Source: Bacteriovorax stolpii
GTDB taxonomy: Bacteria > Bdellovibrionota > UBA2428
Assembly: GCA_945881775.1 (NCBI GenBank)
Contig: CAMCVE010000001.1
Span: 189,836-253,835, forward strand
Reading direction: 5' to 3'
DNA length: 64,000 bases
In this document: positions 8,663 through 17,282 of the stretch, piece by piece
Numbering within the stretch: the stretch's first letter is position 1
How the letters are laid out: every line of letters starts with the position of its first letter
Notes under the pieces: generated by a model
Told to the model about the DNA's origin: nothing
Seen by the model: only the letters and a program-made list of their open reading frames with translations
The model's database searches: none
Position numbers and translations under genes: made by a program

Positions 8663-10153
8663 TTGGAACTGAATCGCAACAACCTCGCGGAGCCTTCGGC
8701 TCCGTTTGAGGTCCAGCATGGAATTGAGAAAAGCGCGGCTTTTGCCGTGGGCTTTTCGCCACGCGAGCGACTCCTAAAACACCCCGAACTCAAAAAGGTC
8801 TACGACCGCTACCTGGCCCATGCCGAGTTTGATATTGGCGCCCGAGGTCAGCTTCGAGTGAAAGTCCCCACACAGTTTCATGCTCAACGCCTCGAGCAAG
8901 TGCGCAAATGGATCGAAGAATCCCTCAACCAGCGCCTCTCGGAAGTGATCGTTGAAACTCCCAAGCTTGCACGCAACGGAGCCGCTGAAAGCCCCCTCTT
9001 CGACTGGCGCACGCGCAACGGCGCCCAGGCTCCCGAATCGACGAGCGGCCAACAGATCCACATGCCACTTCCACCCGAACGCTCGACCATGGACAACATG
9101 GAAGTCGAGCGCCTTCGCCGTCACAAGGTCCCCACCCCGATCCTTTCGCCCAGCACCGAGGTCGTCTACAAGATGGTCCAAAACTGGACCGAGAACCTCA
9201 ACCGCGGCGCCCGTTCACAGTGTCTGTGGATTTTTGGACAACCCGGCTGCGGCAAAACCTATCTCACTAAGCAGCTGCACGAATGGGTGAACCTCAAAAA
9301 GCGAGTCGTGCATTTGGACGTCGCGGGATTCTTCCAAGAATGGCGCCACGCCCTCAACAACAACGACACAATGAGCTTCATACGCAAGTATCGTCGCGAA
9401 ACAGACGTTCTGATTCTCGAAAACCTCGAAGATCTTCAAGGCAAGTCCGCCACTCAACAAGAGGTGCTCCTGACGATCTCTGCGATGCTCGATCGTGGCG
9501 CGAGCGTGGTGGTTACCACCAGCCCTAACCCGGTCATGCTCAGGGACATTTTGCCCCCCGCACTCTTTAGCCGACTGTTTCAGGGTCTCAGTTTTGAAAT
9601 GCCAGGCCCAGATCGCCCTTTTAAGGAGCGTCTCTGGCGTTCCCTCATCGAACAAAACGGTTTGTCGGCATGGCCCCTAGACATCCGAGTGCTCGATCGC
9701 ATCTTTGGCCTCCCACTCGACACTCCTCGCAAGGTGCACACCTTCTTCATCAACATCATTGGCCGCCTCTCGCTCACCAAACAACTGAGCCTCGCCGACC
9801 TTCAAGAAATCGAATCTCAACACGGACCCCGCAAACGTGCCCTGGAAAAAGAGTGTCTCAATCCTTCGGATCTTATCGAGCGCGTGACCAAGCTCTGTGG
9901 CGTCAGCCTCAGTGCCCTGCAAGGATCTTCGAGGCGCCCAGAGATCACCATGGCTCGCCGTTTTGTTTGCCTTTCACTGAGCCGATTCCTCGGGCTCACC
10001 AACGCCGTCATCTCGCAGTATCTCGAAAAAGACCCTTCGACGATTTCGCACGCGCTGTCGACCATGGAGAGCGACCTCGCCTCCAAGCGACACGTCACCC
10101 AACAATGGAACTGGATTTGTGACGAACTTGGCTTTAGCAGCCAGCTTCGTTAA
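8663..10153 (+). CDS. Divergent DnaA-family replication initiator-like protein
   Basis: 496 aa from TTG 8663, which has GGGGGG 6 bp upstream; TTG 8597 gives 518 aa. The layout is an N-terminal helical region (~20-110, domain I-like), a linker, an AAA+ domain with Walker A GQPGCGKTYL (~192), Walker B DVLILENLEDLQGK, an arginine-finger segment FSRLFQGL and sensor II TPRKVHTFF, then a C-terminal HTH (ITMARRFVCLSLSRFLGL ... KDPSTISHAL) matching DnaA domain IV. Against canonical DnaA, Walker B LLIDDIQ is replaced by LILENLE, and the base-contacting RDHTT motif by KDPST. It is therefore a paralogue or strongly diverged DnaA. A strong terminator follows it. Confidence 0.75.
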   Translation: MELNRNNLAEPSAPFEVQHGIEKSAAFAVGFSPRERLLKHPELKKVYDRYLAHAEFDIGARGQLRVKVPTQFHAQRLEQVRKWIEESLNQRLSEVIVETPKLARNGAAESPLFDWRTRNGAQAPESTSGQQIHMPLPPERSTMDNMEVERLRRHKVPTPILSPSTEVVYKMVQNWTENLNRGARSQCLWIFGQPGCGKTYLTKQLHEWVNLKKRVVHLDVAGFFQEWRHALNNNDTMSFIRKYRRETDVLILENLEDLQGKSATQQEVLLTISAMLDRGASVVVTTSPNPVMLRDILPPALFSRLFQGLSFEMPGPDRPFKERLWRSLIEQNGLSAWPLDIRVLDRIFGLPLDTPRKVHTFFINIIGRLSLTKQLSLADLQEIESQHGPRKRALEKECLNPSDLIERVTKLCGVSLSALQGSSRRPEITMARRFVCLSLSRFLGLTNAVISQYLEKDPSTISHALSTMESDLASKRHVTQQWNWICDELGFSSQLR

Positions 10154-10162
10154 CAAGATGTG

Positions 10163-10221
10163 CCCTCAGGGTCCCTGCATGTTCTCCCCCCAAAGCAGGG
10201 ACCCCGAGGGGACTGATTTTT
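10163..10221 (+). terminator. Rho-independent terminator after dnaA-like gene
   Basis: A long hairpin with arms CCCTCAGGGTCCCTGC and GCAGGGACCCCGAGGG (one imperfect pair) and a ~16-nt loop, followed by a T-rich run (GATTTTTA). It begins 10 bp after the stop of the DnaA-like gene and separates it from phoH. Confidence 0.8.
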
Positions 10222-10314
10222 AAAGGCCCACTGTGGCGCCGCCCCGGGACGTCAATTCTTTAGCGAAGTTGCGCATTTTGAAGAGGGGCCTTAGACTCAG
10301 CTTTAAGGGCAAAA

Positions 10315-11634
10315 ATGAGTAAACACTTCGTCGTAGACACCAACGTCATACTTTTCGACCCCCAAGCGATCCTCAAGTTCGGCGCCGGCAACGAGGTCGT
10401 GATTCCGATCACGGTCATCGAAGAAGTCGACCGCTTCAAAAAAGACCAGAACGAGAATGGCCGCAACGCCCGCCAATTTTCTCGAATGATCGACAAACTT
10501 CGGCAGAAGGGACACCTCGGCGAAGGCGTCGATCTCGACAACGGAGGCCGACTGAGTGTCGGACTTTCAACCGAGAACACGATCAGCGCCGATCTTTTCG
10601 AAAACACGGCCGACCACCGCATCCTCTCGATCGCCTACTCATTGATGCGTCAGCATGGCCCCGAAGACATCAGTTTCATCACCAAAGATATCAACCTGCG
10701 TATTAAGGCCGACGCGCTCGGAATTCCCGCCGAGGACTATGAGACCTCCGACATCTCCGTCGAAGAGCTTTACTCAGGCTTCGGAGTTTTTGAAGTCCCT
10801 GCTGAGTCGATCACCACGTATTACTCCGAGAAACGTCTCGCGATCGACGACCCCAACATCTACCCCAACCAGTTCATTATTTTGCGTGACCAAACCAATC
10901 CCAGTCACTCCGCCATCGGCCGTTTTGACGTGCGCCAAGGCGCCGTGGTTCCGCTCATCCGCAGCGCCGAAGGCATGTGGGGCCTTCACCCCAAAAACGT
11001 CGAACAAAGTTTCGCACTCGATTTGCTCCTGAACGATGACGTCCAGCTCGTCTCCCTCGTTGGCAAAGCCGGTACTGGTAAAACTCTTCTCGCCCTCGCG
11101 GCGGGACTTCACAAAACTCTCGACGAAGGCAAGTATCAGCGTCTGCTCGTGTCACGCCCGATTTTCCCGATGGGCAAAGACATTGGATTCCTCCCGGGCG
11201 ACCTCGAACAAAAGCTCAATCCCTGGATGCAGCCCGTTTTTGACAACATCGAATTCCTGATGGGCGGCTCAGAGCGCGGCCATCGTCGGAGCGTTGCACG
11301 CAGCGTTCAAGAACTCATCAGCCAAGGCATGCTCAACATCGAACCTCTCACCTATATTCGGGGCCGCTCGATTCCGAACCAATACCTCATTGTCGACGAA
11401 GCTCAGAACCTCACGCCCCACGAGATCAAAACGATCCTCACTCGCGCAGGTGACAACACCAAGATCGTCCTGACGGGCGACTGTTACCAAATCGATAACC
11501 CTTATGTCGACGCAGCCTCAAACGGTCTCGCGCACGTTGTGGAGCGCATGAAGGGCGAAGACATCGCCGGCACGATCACCCTCGTGAAGGGCGAGCGCTC
11601 GCCCTTGGCGGAGCTGGCTTCGAACCTGCTATGA
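10315..11634 (+). CDS. phoH: PIN domain - PhoH family ATPase/ribonuclease
   Basis: 439 aa. An N-terminal PIN nuclease domain (~1-140; HFVVDTNVILFDP with acidic residues, TADHRILSIAY) is fused to a PhoH P-loop ATPase (~235-439; Walker A GKAGTGKTLL ~250, Walker B LIVDEAQNLTP ~360). PIN-PhoH proteins act in RNA metabolism, coupling helicase-like ATPase and RNase activity. Its stop overlaps the start of the PilZ gene by 4 bp (ATGA), indicating translational coupling. The symbol is the family name. Confidence 0.88.
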   Translation: MSKHFVVDTNVILFDPQAILKFGAGNEVVIPITVIEEVDRFKKDQNENGRNARQFSRMIDKLRQKGHLGEGVDLDNGGRLSVGLSTENTISADLFENTADHRILSIAYSLMRQHGPEDISFITKDINLRIKADALGIPAEDYETSDISVEELYSGFGVFEVPAESITTYYSEKRLAIDDPNIYPNQFIILRDQTNPSHSAIGRFDVRQGAVVPLIRSAEGMWGLHPKNVEQSFALDLLLNDDVQLVSLVGKAGTGKTLLALAAGLHKTLDEGKYQRLLVSRPIFPMGKDIGFLPGDLEQKLNPWMQPVFDNIEFLMGGSERGHRRSVARSVQELISQGMLNIEPLTYIRGRSIPNQYLIVDEAQNLTPHEIKTILTRAGDNTKIVLTGDCYQIDNPYVDAASNGLAHVVERMKGEDIAGTITLVKGERSPLAELASNLL

Positions 11635-12131
11635 TCGAGAACCGCCGCAATTATCGAATTCCGTTTCGGACCAAATTCGTTTTTGGAACTGAAGAAAAGG
11701 TTTATAGCGGCAACAGTATCAACATTTCCGCAGGAGGAATTTTTATATCCTGTCTCGACCTGCTGCCTAGGGAGACGAGTTGCAAGGTGCTCTTTCAACT
11801 TTCCCCCACGGAAGCCCCCATCAGCATCAACGCGCTCATCAAGCGAGTGAGCCAGTCCACCACCGATCCAGAACATATTCCTGGCCTAGGATTTCAGTTT
11901 GTGGGACTAGGACACGAAGAAGTGAAACTCCGTATCGAAGATTTCATGGAAGAAAACCGTAAGAACTTCGAAGTGGCGGCGACAATCCTCTCCAGCGGAG
12001 AGCCTGACCTAGGTTCGCTCACCGACTTCCTGACACGCATGCATCTTCCCGACTTCCAGGACCTCGGAGAACTGCGCATGTACGTGGAGCGCATCCTGCG
12101 GTCTATTGAACTCGTCGACGCTCAACACTGA
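11631..12131 (+). CDS. PilZ-domain protein (probable c-di-GMP receptor)
   Basis: 166 aa. The PilZ domain occupies residues ~3-110, with both c-di-GMP ligand motifs present: RxxxR as RRNYR (4-8) and NxSxxG as NISAGG. The C-terminal ~55 residues are helical and acidic and do not match PilZ; they may be an output or partner-binding segment. The start overlaps the phoH stop by 4 bp, so the two are probably made together, which would link c-di-GMP sensing to RNA processing. That functional link is inference. Confidence 0.82.
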   Translation: MIENRRNYRIPFRTKFVFGTEEKVYSGNSINISAGGIFISCLDLLPRETSCKVLFQLSPTEAPISINALIKRVSQSTTDPEHIPGLGFQFVGLGHEEVKLRIEDFMEENRKNFEVAATILSSGEPDLGSLTDFLTRMHLPDFQDLGELRMYVERILRSIELVDAQH

Positions 12132-12289
12132 GCCCCAAAAGACTTGTAAGATCGATTGAGAAGAAAAAATGTCTCGTGGCCTATGCGCTGAGGCCAATGG
12201 TGAAAACTTCATCCGAACTCAACACTCGATCTGGAGAAAATTTTCCAAGCTTTCATATGCTTAGCCCCGGATAGCGACCCTCGACGATG

Positions 12290-12321
12290 AAGCCTTGTGA
12301 GCTTGTCGCATCACGAGGCTT
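12290..12321. terminator. Hairpin between pilZ and the response-regulator gene (possible terminator)
   Basis: Arms AAGCCTTGTGA and TCACGAGGCTT (one G-U pair) enclose a 10-nt loop. No strong T-run follows, so it could instead be a 5'-leader structure of the regulator gene that starts 20 bp later. The rest of the 12132-12340 gap shows nothing else I can identify. Confidence 0.4.
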
Positions 12322-12340
12322 CCCTTAAAAATGGGACCCT

Positions 12341-13807
12341 ATGCCCCACAACGAAATCATTATCATCGACGACGATCCAAACATCACTTCCTTCGCTGAG
12401 CGAGTGCTCCAAAGCGACGACCTGGTTGTGCGAAGTTTCGCTTCGGCCAAGTCCTTCCTCGAGCACCTCGAAGCAGAGACACTTAAGCCGTCTTTGCTTT
12501 TGTGCGACATCAACTTACCTGACATCAATGGATTCGAACTTCTCCAGCATATCCACGCCTACAACCCCGGAATCCCGTTTGTAATGGTGACGTCGGAGAA
12601 CAACCCCGAATCGATCATTCGGGCGCTCCGGCTGGGCGCGACAGACTACATCGTCAAACCATTTAGCGCGCGCGACTTCCGCGAAAACGTCACACGCATC
12701 CTTAAGATTCAAGACCTGCGAGAACTCAGCGCGAGGCGGCCCGCTCGCATCGTCGCTGGTGTCGACGAAGATTTTTCTGGAATCATCGGCAGATCTCCCG
12801 CGATGCAGGCGCTCTACACCATGATTTCCAAAGTCGCCCCCTCCTCGGCGAGCATTCTCATCCATGGCGAAAGTGGTACTGGCAAAGAACTTGTCGCGCA
12901 CGCGATTCACGACTCTAGCCCTCGAGCCGACAAACCGTTCCGCGCGCTTAACTGTGCGGCGATTCCCGCAGAGCTTTTGGAATCAGAACTTTTTGGCCAC
13001 AAGAAGGGCTCCTTCACAGGTGCTGATGCTCGACACATTGGAATCTTTGAAGCTTCGACTGGAGGCACGATTTTTCTCGACGAAATCGGAGACATGCCGC
13101 TTCCCCTTCAAGCCAAGCTCCTGCGCGTGCTTCAGGAATCAAAAATTAGACCCGTCGGATCGAACGACGAAATCAACATCGACGTTAGGATCGTTGCCGC
13201 CACTCACCAAGATATACCGGCACTGGTGAAGCAAAAAAGATTTCGCGAAGACCTCTACTTTCGGCTGAACGTCGTGCCGCTCGAGATTCCGGCGCTTCGC
13301 AATCGCCCCGAAGACTTCCCCTTACTGGTCGGACACTTTCTCAAGAAGTTTTCAAGGGGCCACGGGCGTGACATCGAGACCATCAGCCCACGTGTTATTC
13401 AGGCTTTTTACGACTATTCGTGGCCCGGCAATGTGCGAGAACTCGAAAATGCTGTGGAGCGCGCTGTCCTGCTTTCAGAGAAGAAGCACCTTGATACGAG
13501 TGACTTTTCCTGGATCCTCGATGCGAGCGACCCAAGAGAGCTTTCCACGATTTCAGCACCTGCCCCCTACAGTGCTCCTCTGGCGATTCAACTCAGCGAT
13601 CTTGGAAGTGATGATCTGGCTGCTGGATATTTTAAAGTTCCGCTCACAATTTCCCTTCGCGAACTCGAGGAACAGTACATTCAAGCCTACTGCAGGTCAC
13701 ACCCCAAACTGAGCCGAGAGGAAGTTGCCAGCGGTCTCGGGATCAACCGCAAGACTCTGTACAGGAAGTTTCAAGAGCGACGCGAACTGAAGGAAGGAAC
13801 AGCTTAG
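12341..13807 (+). CDS. Sigma-54-dependent response regulator (NtrC family)
   Basis: 488 aa. Receiver domain 1-120 (IIIIDDDPN; phospho-acceptor Asp in LLCDINLPD ~56; Lys in DYIVKPF), AAA+ domain ~140-375 (Walker A GESGTGKE ~175, Walker [14 protein letters not shown]) and a C-terminal Fis-type HTH (~455-485, [20 protein letters not shown]). The sigma-54 contact loop reads GSFTGA rather than GAFTGA; Phe and Thr are kept. The next gene is an HPt protein starting at the following base, and no histidine kinase is adjacent. Confidence 0.92.
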   Translation: MPHNEIIIIDDDPNITSFAERVLQSDDLVVRSFASAKSFLEHLEAETLKPSLLLCDINLPDINGFELLQHIHAYNPGIPFVMVTSENNPESIIRALRLGATDYIVKPFSARDFRENVTRILKIQDLRELSARRPARIVAGVDEDFSGIIGRSPAMQALYTMISKVAPSSASILIHGESGTGKELVAHAIHDSSPRADKPFRALNCAAIPAELLESELFGHKKGSFTGADARHIGIFEASTGGTIFLDEIGDMPLPLQAKLLRVLQESKIRPVGSNDEINIDVRIVAATHQDIPALVKQKRFREDLYFRLNVVPLEIPALRNRPEDFPLLVGHFLKKFSRGHGRDIETISPRVIQAFYDYSWPGNVRELENAVERAVLLSEKKHLDTSDFSWILDASDPRELSTISAPAPYSAPLAIQLSDLGSDDLAAGYFKVPLTISLRELEEQYIQAYCRSHPKLSREEVASGLGINRKTLYRKFQERRELKEGTA

Positions 13808-14092
13808 ATGAACACCCAAACTCAGGATAGCTTCTACGATCCCCTCCTGGAAGACCTCATTCCAGGATATATCGAAATTCAACGAAAGAATTTGATTGCG
13901 CTAAGTAAGGCCGTGCCTGCAAGGGACTTTGCAACAGTCCGCGAAATTGCGCATCGGATCCGGGGAAGCGCGGGTTGCTATGGATTTAAGGCTTACGGCG
14001 AATCTGCAGCCGCTCTCGAGATTGCCGCCAAGGAACTCCGTGCGACCCATTGTCACCATCTCTTAGACTTGATGCGGAAAGAGTTTCCGTAA
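13808..14092 (+). CDS. HPt-domain phosphotransfer protein
   Basis: 94 aa, four-helix HPt size. The phospho-acceptor motif is AHRIRGSAGCYGF with the histidine at ~48 (family pattern HxxKGSAxxxG, with Arg in place of Lys). It starts on the base after the upstream stop, so it is translationally coupled to the sigma-54 regulator and is its likely phosphodonor in a relay from a distant hybrid kinase. Confidence 0.82.
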   Translation: MNTQTQDSFYDPLLEDLIPGYIEIQRKNLIALSKAVPARDFATVREIAHRIRGSAGCYGFKAYGESAAALEIAAKELRATHCHHLLDLMRKEFP

Positions 14093-14106
14093 GCTAATCT
14101 GAGGTC

Positions 14107-14841
14107 ATGGAGAAAAAAGGTCTACGGATCGGAACGCTCAACATCCAAAAGCGCAATCGATTTCCCCCAAAAGCGTCTCGTATCGAAGACCACCTCATCG
14201 CAGAAAGCGGGGATCTCTTATTTCTCCAGGAGTGTCTACTAGAACACGATGGATCGATTATCGGACTCGAGCGTTTGCGAAAAGAGTATAACTTCGAAGC
14301 TTCCTCGGTGAGTCGGAAGTTTCGTAACGGTGTCTGGATGGGGAATGCGATTCTCTCAAAACTTCACTTAAACCACGTCAAGTCACTCGTGTTCAGCCAC
14401 GCCCGCGGAATGTCCCAGCGCAGCGCTCTCGTGGCGCGACTTCAGTGCGCAGAAAAATCCTATCTCTTTGTTTCGCTGCACCTGGGCCTCATGGAAACTG
14501 AACGCCGTGTTCAGCTGGATGAAATCCTTGCCTATTGCCATAGCAATGCAGCTGACTTCGATGGTCTCGTCATAGGTGGAGACTTCAATGATTGGTCAGG
14601 ACAATGTCATCGAACACTTTCAAAGTGGTCGCATGCTCACAAAAACTGGCCTGCGCTTTCGAGCTCTGAAAATATTTCTATGAGTGGACTGCCCGCAACT
14701 TACCCGGCCGCATTCCCGATACTCTCACTCGACCGCATCTATGCTTGGGGAGGCTGCCACGTAGAAAGTCTCAAATCTCTCCCACCTCCCATCGTCTCAG
14801 ATCATCGGGCTTTGGTGGCCGAGCTCAGTTTTAACTGCTAG
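14107..14841 (+). CDS. Endonuclease/exonuclease/phosphatase (EEP) family protein
   Basis: 244 aa. EEP-fold landmarks are present: RIGTLNIQ at the N-terminus, DLLFLQEC (metal-binding Glu), SLHLGLMETERRVQLDEI (catalytic His region), VIGGDFND, and the C-terminal VSDHRALVAEL. It is a metal-dependent phosphodiesterase/phosphatase; the substrate cannot be read from sequence. No signal peptide is seen, so it is probably cytoplasmic. It is 14 bp after the HPt gene and 13 bp before the YvlD-like gene. Confidence 0.82.
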   Translation: MEKKGLRIGTLNIQKRNRFPPKASRIEDHLIAESGDLLFLQECLLEHDGSIIGLERLRKEYNFEASSVSRKFRNGVWMGNAILSKLHLNHVKSLVFSHARGMSQRSALVARLQCAEKSYLFVSLHLGLMETERRVQLDEILAYCHSNAADFDGLVIGGDFNDWSGQCHRTLSKWSHAHKNWPALSSSENISMSGLPATYPAAFPILSLDRIYAWGGCHVESLKSLPPPIVSDHRALVAELSFNC

Positions 14842-14854
14842 AATTCTTTTCAGA

Positions 14855-15196
14855 ATGAATTTGATTCTGCAGTGGCTCGTTGCCACCCTCACAGTGCTCC
14901 TTACGGCTTATTTTGTTCCCGGATTTAAGGTTTCGGGCCTGAGCGGAGCGCTTGTCGCCTCGGTGGTCATTGGCCTCGCCAATCTCTTGATTCGACCCTT
15001 TCTACTTTTCATCACACTGCCTATTAATATTCTCACCCTAGGTCTCTTCACCTGGGTTGTGAACGCTGCAACACTTCGGCTCGCTGCCTTCTTCTCGCCC
15101 GGGTTTTCGATCAACGGATGGATCCCGGCGCTTGTGGGGGCCTTCCTCGTTTCACTCTTTGGCACACTCCTCTACGCCGTCTTTGGTCGCAGCTAG
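14855..15196 (+). CDS. YvlD/phage-holin-IV-like four-TM membrane protein
   Basis: 113 aa, almost entirely four hydrophobic segments (LILQWLVATLTVLLTAYFV; ALVASVVIGLANLLI; FLLFITLPINILTLGLF; ALVGAFLVSLFGTLLYAVF). The pattern and conserved NxxIRP-LPxNxxTxG-like region match the YvlD family (PF04020). Members are often in envelope-stress operons; biochemical role unknown. It opens the stress cassette. Confidence 0.8.
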   Translation: MNLILQWLVATLTVLLTAYFVPGFKVSGLSGALVASVVIGLANLLIRPFLLFITLPINILTLGLFTWVVNAATLRLAAFFSPGFSINGWIPALVGAFLVSLFGTLLYAVFGRS

Positions 15197-15335
15197 AACT
15201 CGGGTCAAGATCTCTAGGCTCGCTAAACAAAGGGGACATTCCACCTCGCGTTGGGACAAAGCACTCCTTCCTCGGGCTCCCTTTTTATGGCATCGCAATT
15301 GCTTCTCCCATGGGCATCAAAGGAGAACAGTCACG

Positions 15336-15779
15336 ATGATGAACATTCAAGAAACCAATAACAAGCTCAACGAACTCCTCCGGGGAGAACGTTCAGCCGT
15401 CGAAACGTATCAACAAGTTTTCGACAAGGTCGGCGATGATCCGCGGGCCGACGAACTCCGTGCCGTTGCTGCCGAACACCGTCACGCCGTCCAAATGCTC
15501 GCTGAGCGCGTTGTGGCTGGTGGAGGCGAACCCGCCAAAGACAGCGGTGCCTGGGGAACCTGGAACAAAACCATCATGGGCACGGCCAAAATCTTTGGTG
15601 ACAAAGCATCTCTAAGTGCTCTCCGCTCGAACGAAGAACGCGGCAAGAAAATCTACCAAGACATCCTCCAGGAGAAACAAATTGATCCTGTTTGTCGCGA
15701 CCTCATCCAGAATCACCTGATTCCCAATCAAATCTCTCACATTCACACACTTGATCGTCTGATCGAAACCCTGAACTAA
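15336..15779 (+). CDS. DUF2383 (PA2169-type) four-helix-bundle stress protein
   Basis: 147 aa from ATG 15336, which has AAAGGAG 10 bp upstream; the ORF-track start at 15132 lies inside the previous gene and is not supported. The sequence is helical with ferritin-like pattern (LLRGERSAVETYQQVFDKV, AAEHRHAVQMLAERV, LRSNEERGKKIYQDIL), matching DUF2383. Such proteins are induced by stress in many proteobacteria; the function is unproven. Dps and DUF883-like genes follow. Confidence 0.85.
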   Translation: MMNIQETNNKLNELLRGERSAVETYQQVFDKVGDDPRADELRAVAAEHRHAVQMLAERVVAGGGEPAKDSGAWGTWNKTIMGTAKIFGDKASLSALRSNEERGKKIYQDILQEKQIDPVCRDLIQNHLIPNQISHIHTLDRLIETLN

Positions 15780-15806
15780 TTCGCATCACAAATAAAAGGA
15801 ACACTC

Positions 15807-15878
15807 ATGAAACTGAACAACCTCTTACACACCAGCAACACCGTCGCTGTGGGCCTCGGCTACACCGTCCTCTGGTAA
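15807..15878 (+). CDS. Possible 23-aa small protein
   Basis: ATG 15807 is preceded by AAAAGGA at a good spacing (6 bp). The peptide begins MKLNNLLHTSN and ends GLGYTVLW. It lies between the DUF2383 gene and a strong terminator, so it is certainly transcribed with that gene if the operon reads through. Its C-terminal half is hydrophobic but too short for a confident transmembrane helix. Too short for the ORF track. It may be a real microprotein, or a remnant of a longer gene. Confidence 0.45.
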   Translation: MKLNNLLHTSNTVAVGLGYTVLW

Positions 15879-15903
15879 GTGAACCTCGACCTTGTAAACA
15901 ACA

Positions 15904-15945
15904 AAGGCCCCGTTCCTCCCATGGGAGGAACGGGGCCTTCTCTTT
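15904..15945. terminator. Bidirectional terminator between convergent stress genes
   Basis: Perfect 17-bp inverted repeat AAGGCCCCGTTCCTCCC / GGGAGGAACGGGGCCTT at 15904-15939, followed by TCTCTTT. It sits between the plus-strand DUF2383/small ORF unit and the minus-strand unit ending at 15962. Confidence 0.9.
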
Positions 15946-15961
15946 GGACGCTCAAACAAGC

Positions 15962-16174
15962 TTAAACGAGATCCATCATGTTCTTGCCTCTTAGGAGCAC
16001 CAAAGCGGCAACGCGACCTGGGTGGGTTGCCAAGAGGGCTCCCACCACGAATGCATAGCCGAGCGCCCGAAAGGGACGTGCCTGCACAGGACGCGACAAT
16101 TTCGCAGTGTAACTCTCGAGGTAGGTCTCAACGAGCTTCGCGAAAGTCGACTGATCAAACTGGGTGCTTGCCAT
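15962..16174 (-). CDS. Small membrane-associated protein (DUF883/YqjK-like)
   Basis: 70 aa. A charged N-terminal helix (FAKLVETYLESYTAKLSRPVQARPF) leads to a hydrophobic segment (ALGYAFVVGALLATHPGRVAALVLL). The arrangement, and its place 12 bp after the DUF883-like gene, suggest a paired inner-membrane stress protein. No precise family is recognised. Confidence 0.7.
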   Translation of the reverse strand: MASTQFDQSTFAKLVETYLESYTAKLSRPVQARPFRALGYAFVVGALLATHPGRVAALVLLRGKNMMDLV

Positions 16175-16186
16175 CGTCTTCTCCGC

Positions 16187-16495
16187 TTAGGCGTGTTTGC
16201 TTTTGCGAAGCGAGCGCGTCACAGCGACAGCGGCAACACCGGCTGCAAACGCGATTGCAAGAGAAGCCATGGGCCGCGCCCTTATCCTGCGACTGGCCAT
16301 AGCCACTGAATCGTCGTAAACATGAGAAAGGCTGCTCATCCCTTCCTGAACGAGAGTTTTGGCCCGCACCAGCTTTTCATCGATCTTCTCGCTTCTAATA
16401 AAGCCGTCAACCTTGTCTTTTGCATCGTGAATGATATTTCCCATTGAACTGTGTCCTTCATTTTTCATCTTCTTCTCCATCTTTCTTTCTGACAT
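16187..16495 (-). CDS. DUF883/ElaB-YqjD-like membrane protein
   Basis: 102 aa. An amphipathic N-terminal region (NIIHDAKDKVDGFI ... LVRAKTLVQEGMSSLSHVYDD) precedes the motif RRIRARPMASLAIAFAAGVAAVAV, the C-terminal transmembrane anchor typical of ElaB/YqjD proteins, which tether stationary-phase ribosomes to the membrane. Co-directional with dps (12-bp gap), consistent with stationary-phase or stress expression. Confidence 0.8.
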   Translation of the reverse strand: MSERKMEKKMKNEGHSSMGNIIHDAKDKVDGFIRSEKIDEKLVRAKTLVQEGMSSLSHVYDDSVAMASRRIRARPMASLAIAFAAGVAAVAVTRSLRKSKHA

Positions 16496-16507
16496 TTAAG
16501 ATTGTTT

Positions 16508-17038
16508 CTAGTTGGCGCTATCGAGAGCTTGAGTGTGAAGAGCAGAGTTCACACTCGCGGCTGGAGTGAGAAAGCTTCTCAACATCCAAGCGGTCTTCTC
16601 GTTAAACTCAAGTTGTTTGGTCATGAGATCTGAGGTGGCGTCGTCACCGGCCTCGCTAGCAAGGTGAATAAGCTTGCGCCCCGCTCCTGAAATGGCCTCA
16701 TGGTCTCTTTGAAGATTCATGACCATCTCTTCTGCTTCCGGCGCCTTCTCCGAGCCTTCCTCTTGAACGTGACTGAGTTTTAAGAATTCTTGCATGGTTC
16801 CTGGTGCGCGGTAACCCAGACTTCTAATACGCTCGGCAATCTCATCGACAGCTTTTGCGAGCACCATGTACTGCTCTTCAAACAGTCCGTGCAAGGGTTG
16901 AAAAAGTGGACCCGTCACGTTCCAGTGGTAGTTGTGTGTTTTGACGTAGACCACGTACACACTCGCCAGCACGCGAGTAAGACCCTGCGCTACGCGTTTT
17001 CTGTCTGCGCTTTTGAGACCCATATCTTGAACTGACAT
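16508..17038 (-). CDS. dps: Dps-family DNA-protecting ferritin
   Basis: 176 aa, usual Dps length. The inter-subunit ferroxidase motif is intact: HNYHWNVTGPLFQPLHGLFEEQY with two His, then DEIAERIRSLG. Dps forms a dodecamer that oxidises Fe(II) with peroxide and compacts DNA. It is the first gene of a three-gene minus-strand unit with the two small membrane proteins. A 244-bp divergent region separates it from the beta-barrel gene. Confidence 0.93.
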   Translation of the reverse strand: MSVQDMGLKSADRKRVAQGLTRVLASVYVVYVKTHNYHWNVTGPLFQPLHGLFEEQYMVLAKAVDEIAERIRSLGYRAPGTMQEFLKLSHVQEEGSEKAPEAEEMVMNLQRDHEAISGAGRKLIHLASEAGDDATSDLMTKQLEFNEKTAWMLRSFLTPAASVNSALHTQALDSAN

Positions 17039-17136
17039 GATTCACTCCTCTCATTCGAGCAGGCGCTCGCGATGTTGAGATTGAAAGTTGCAACGGACAT
17101 GCCAAATTTTTCTGCGCAAAGTGCGCGCTGGATGTT

Positions 17137-17154
17137 ACGAAAGACCACTTTCGT
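17137..17154. promoter_or_regulatory. Inverted repeat in the dps / beta-barrel divergent region
   Basis: ACGAAAG-ACCA-CTTTCGT, a perfect 7-bp dyad, lies about 100 bp upstream of dps and 130 bp upstream of the beta-barrel gene. It could be an operator shared by both. No T-run follows. Regulator unknown. Confidence 0.3.
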
Positions 17155-17282
17155 CCGGCAAAGCGCCCCAAGCGAAATGGAGTTGGGGGCAATTTGGGAA
17201 CACTTCTCAAATGAGGCGGGCGCGCTGCGCATCTCTCTTGGTGGTATGGGCCTTGCTCTAGAACCCGTGTAGGAGAAAATTC

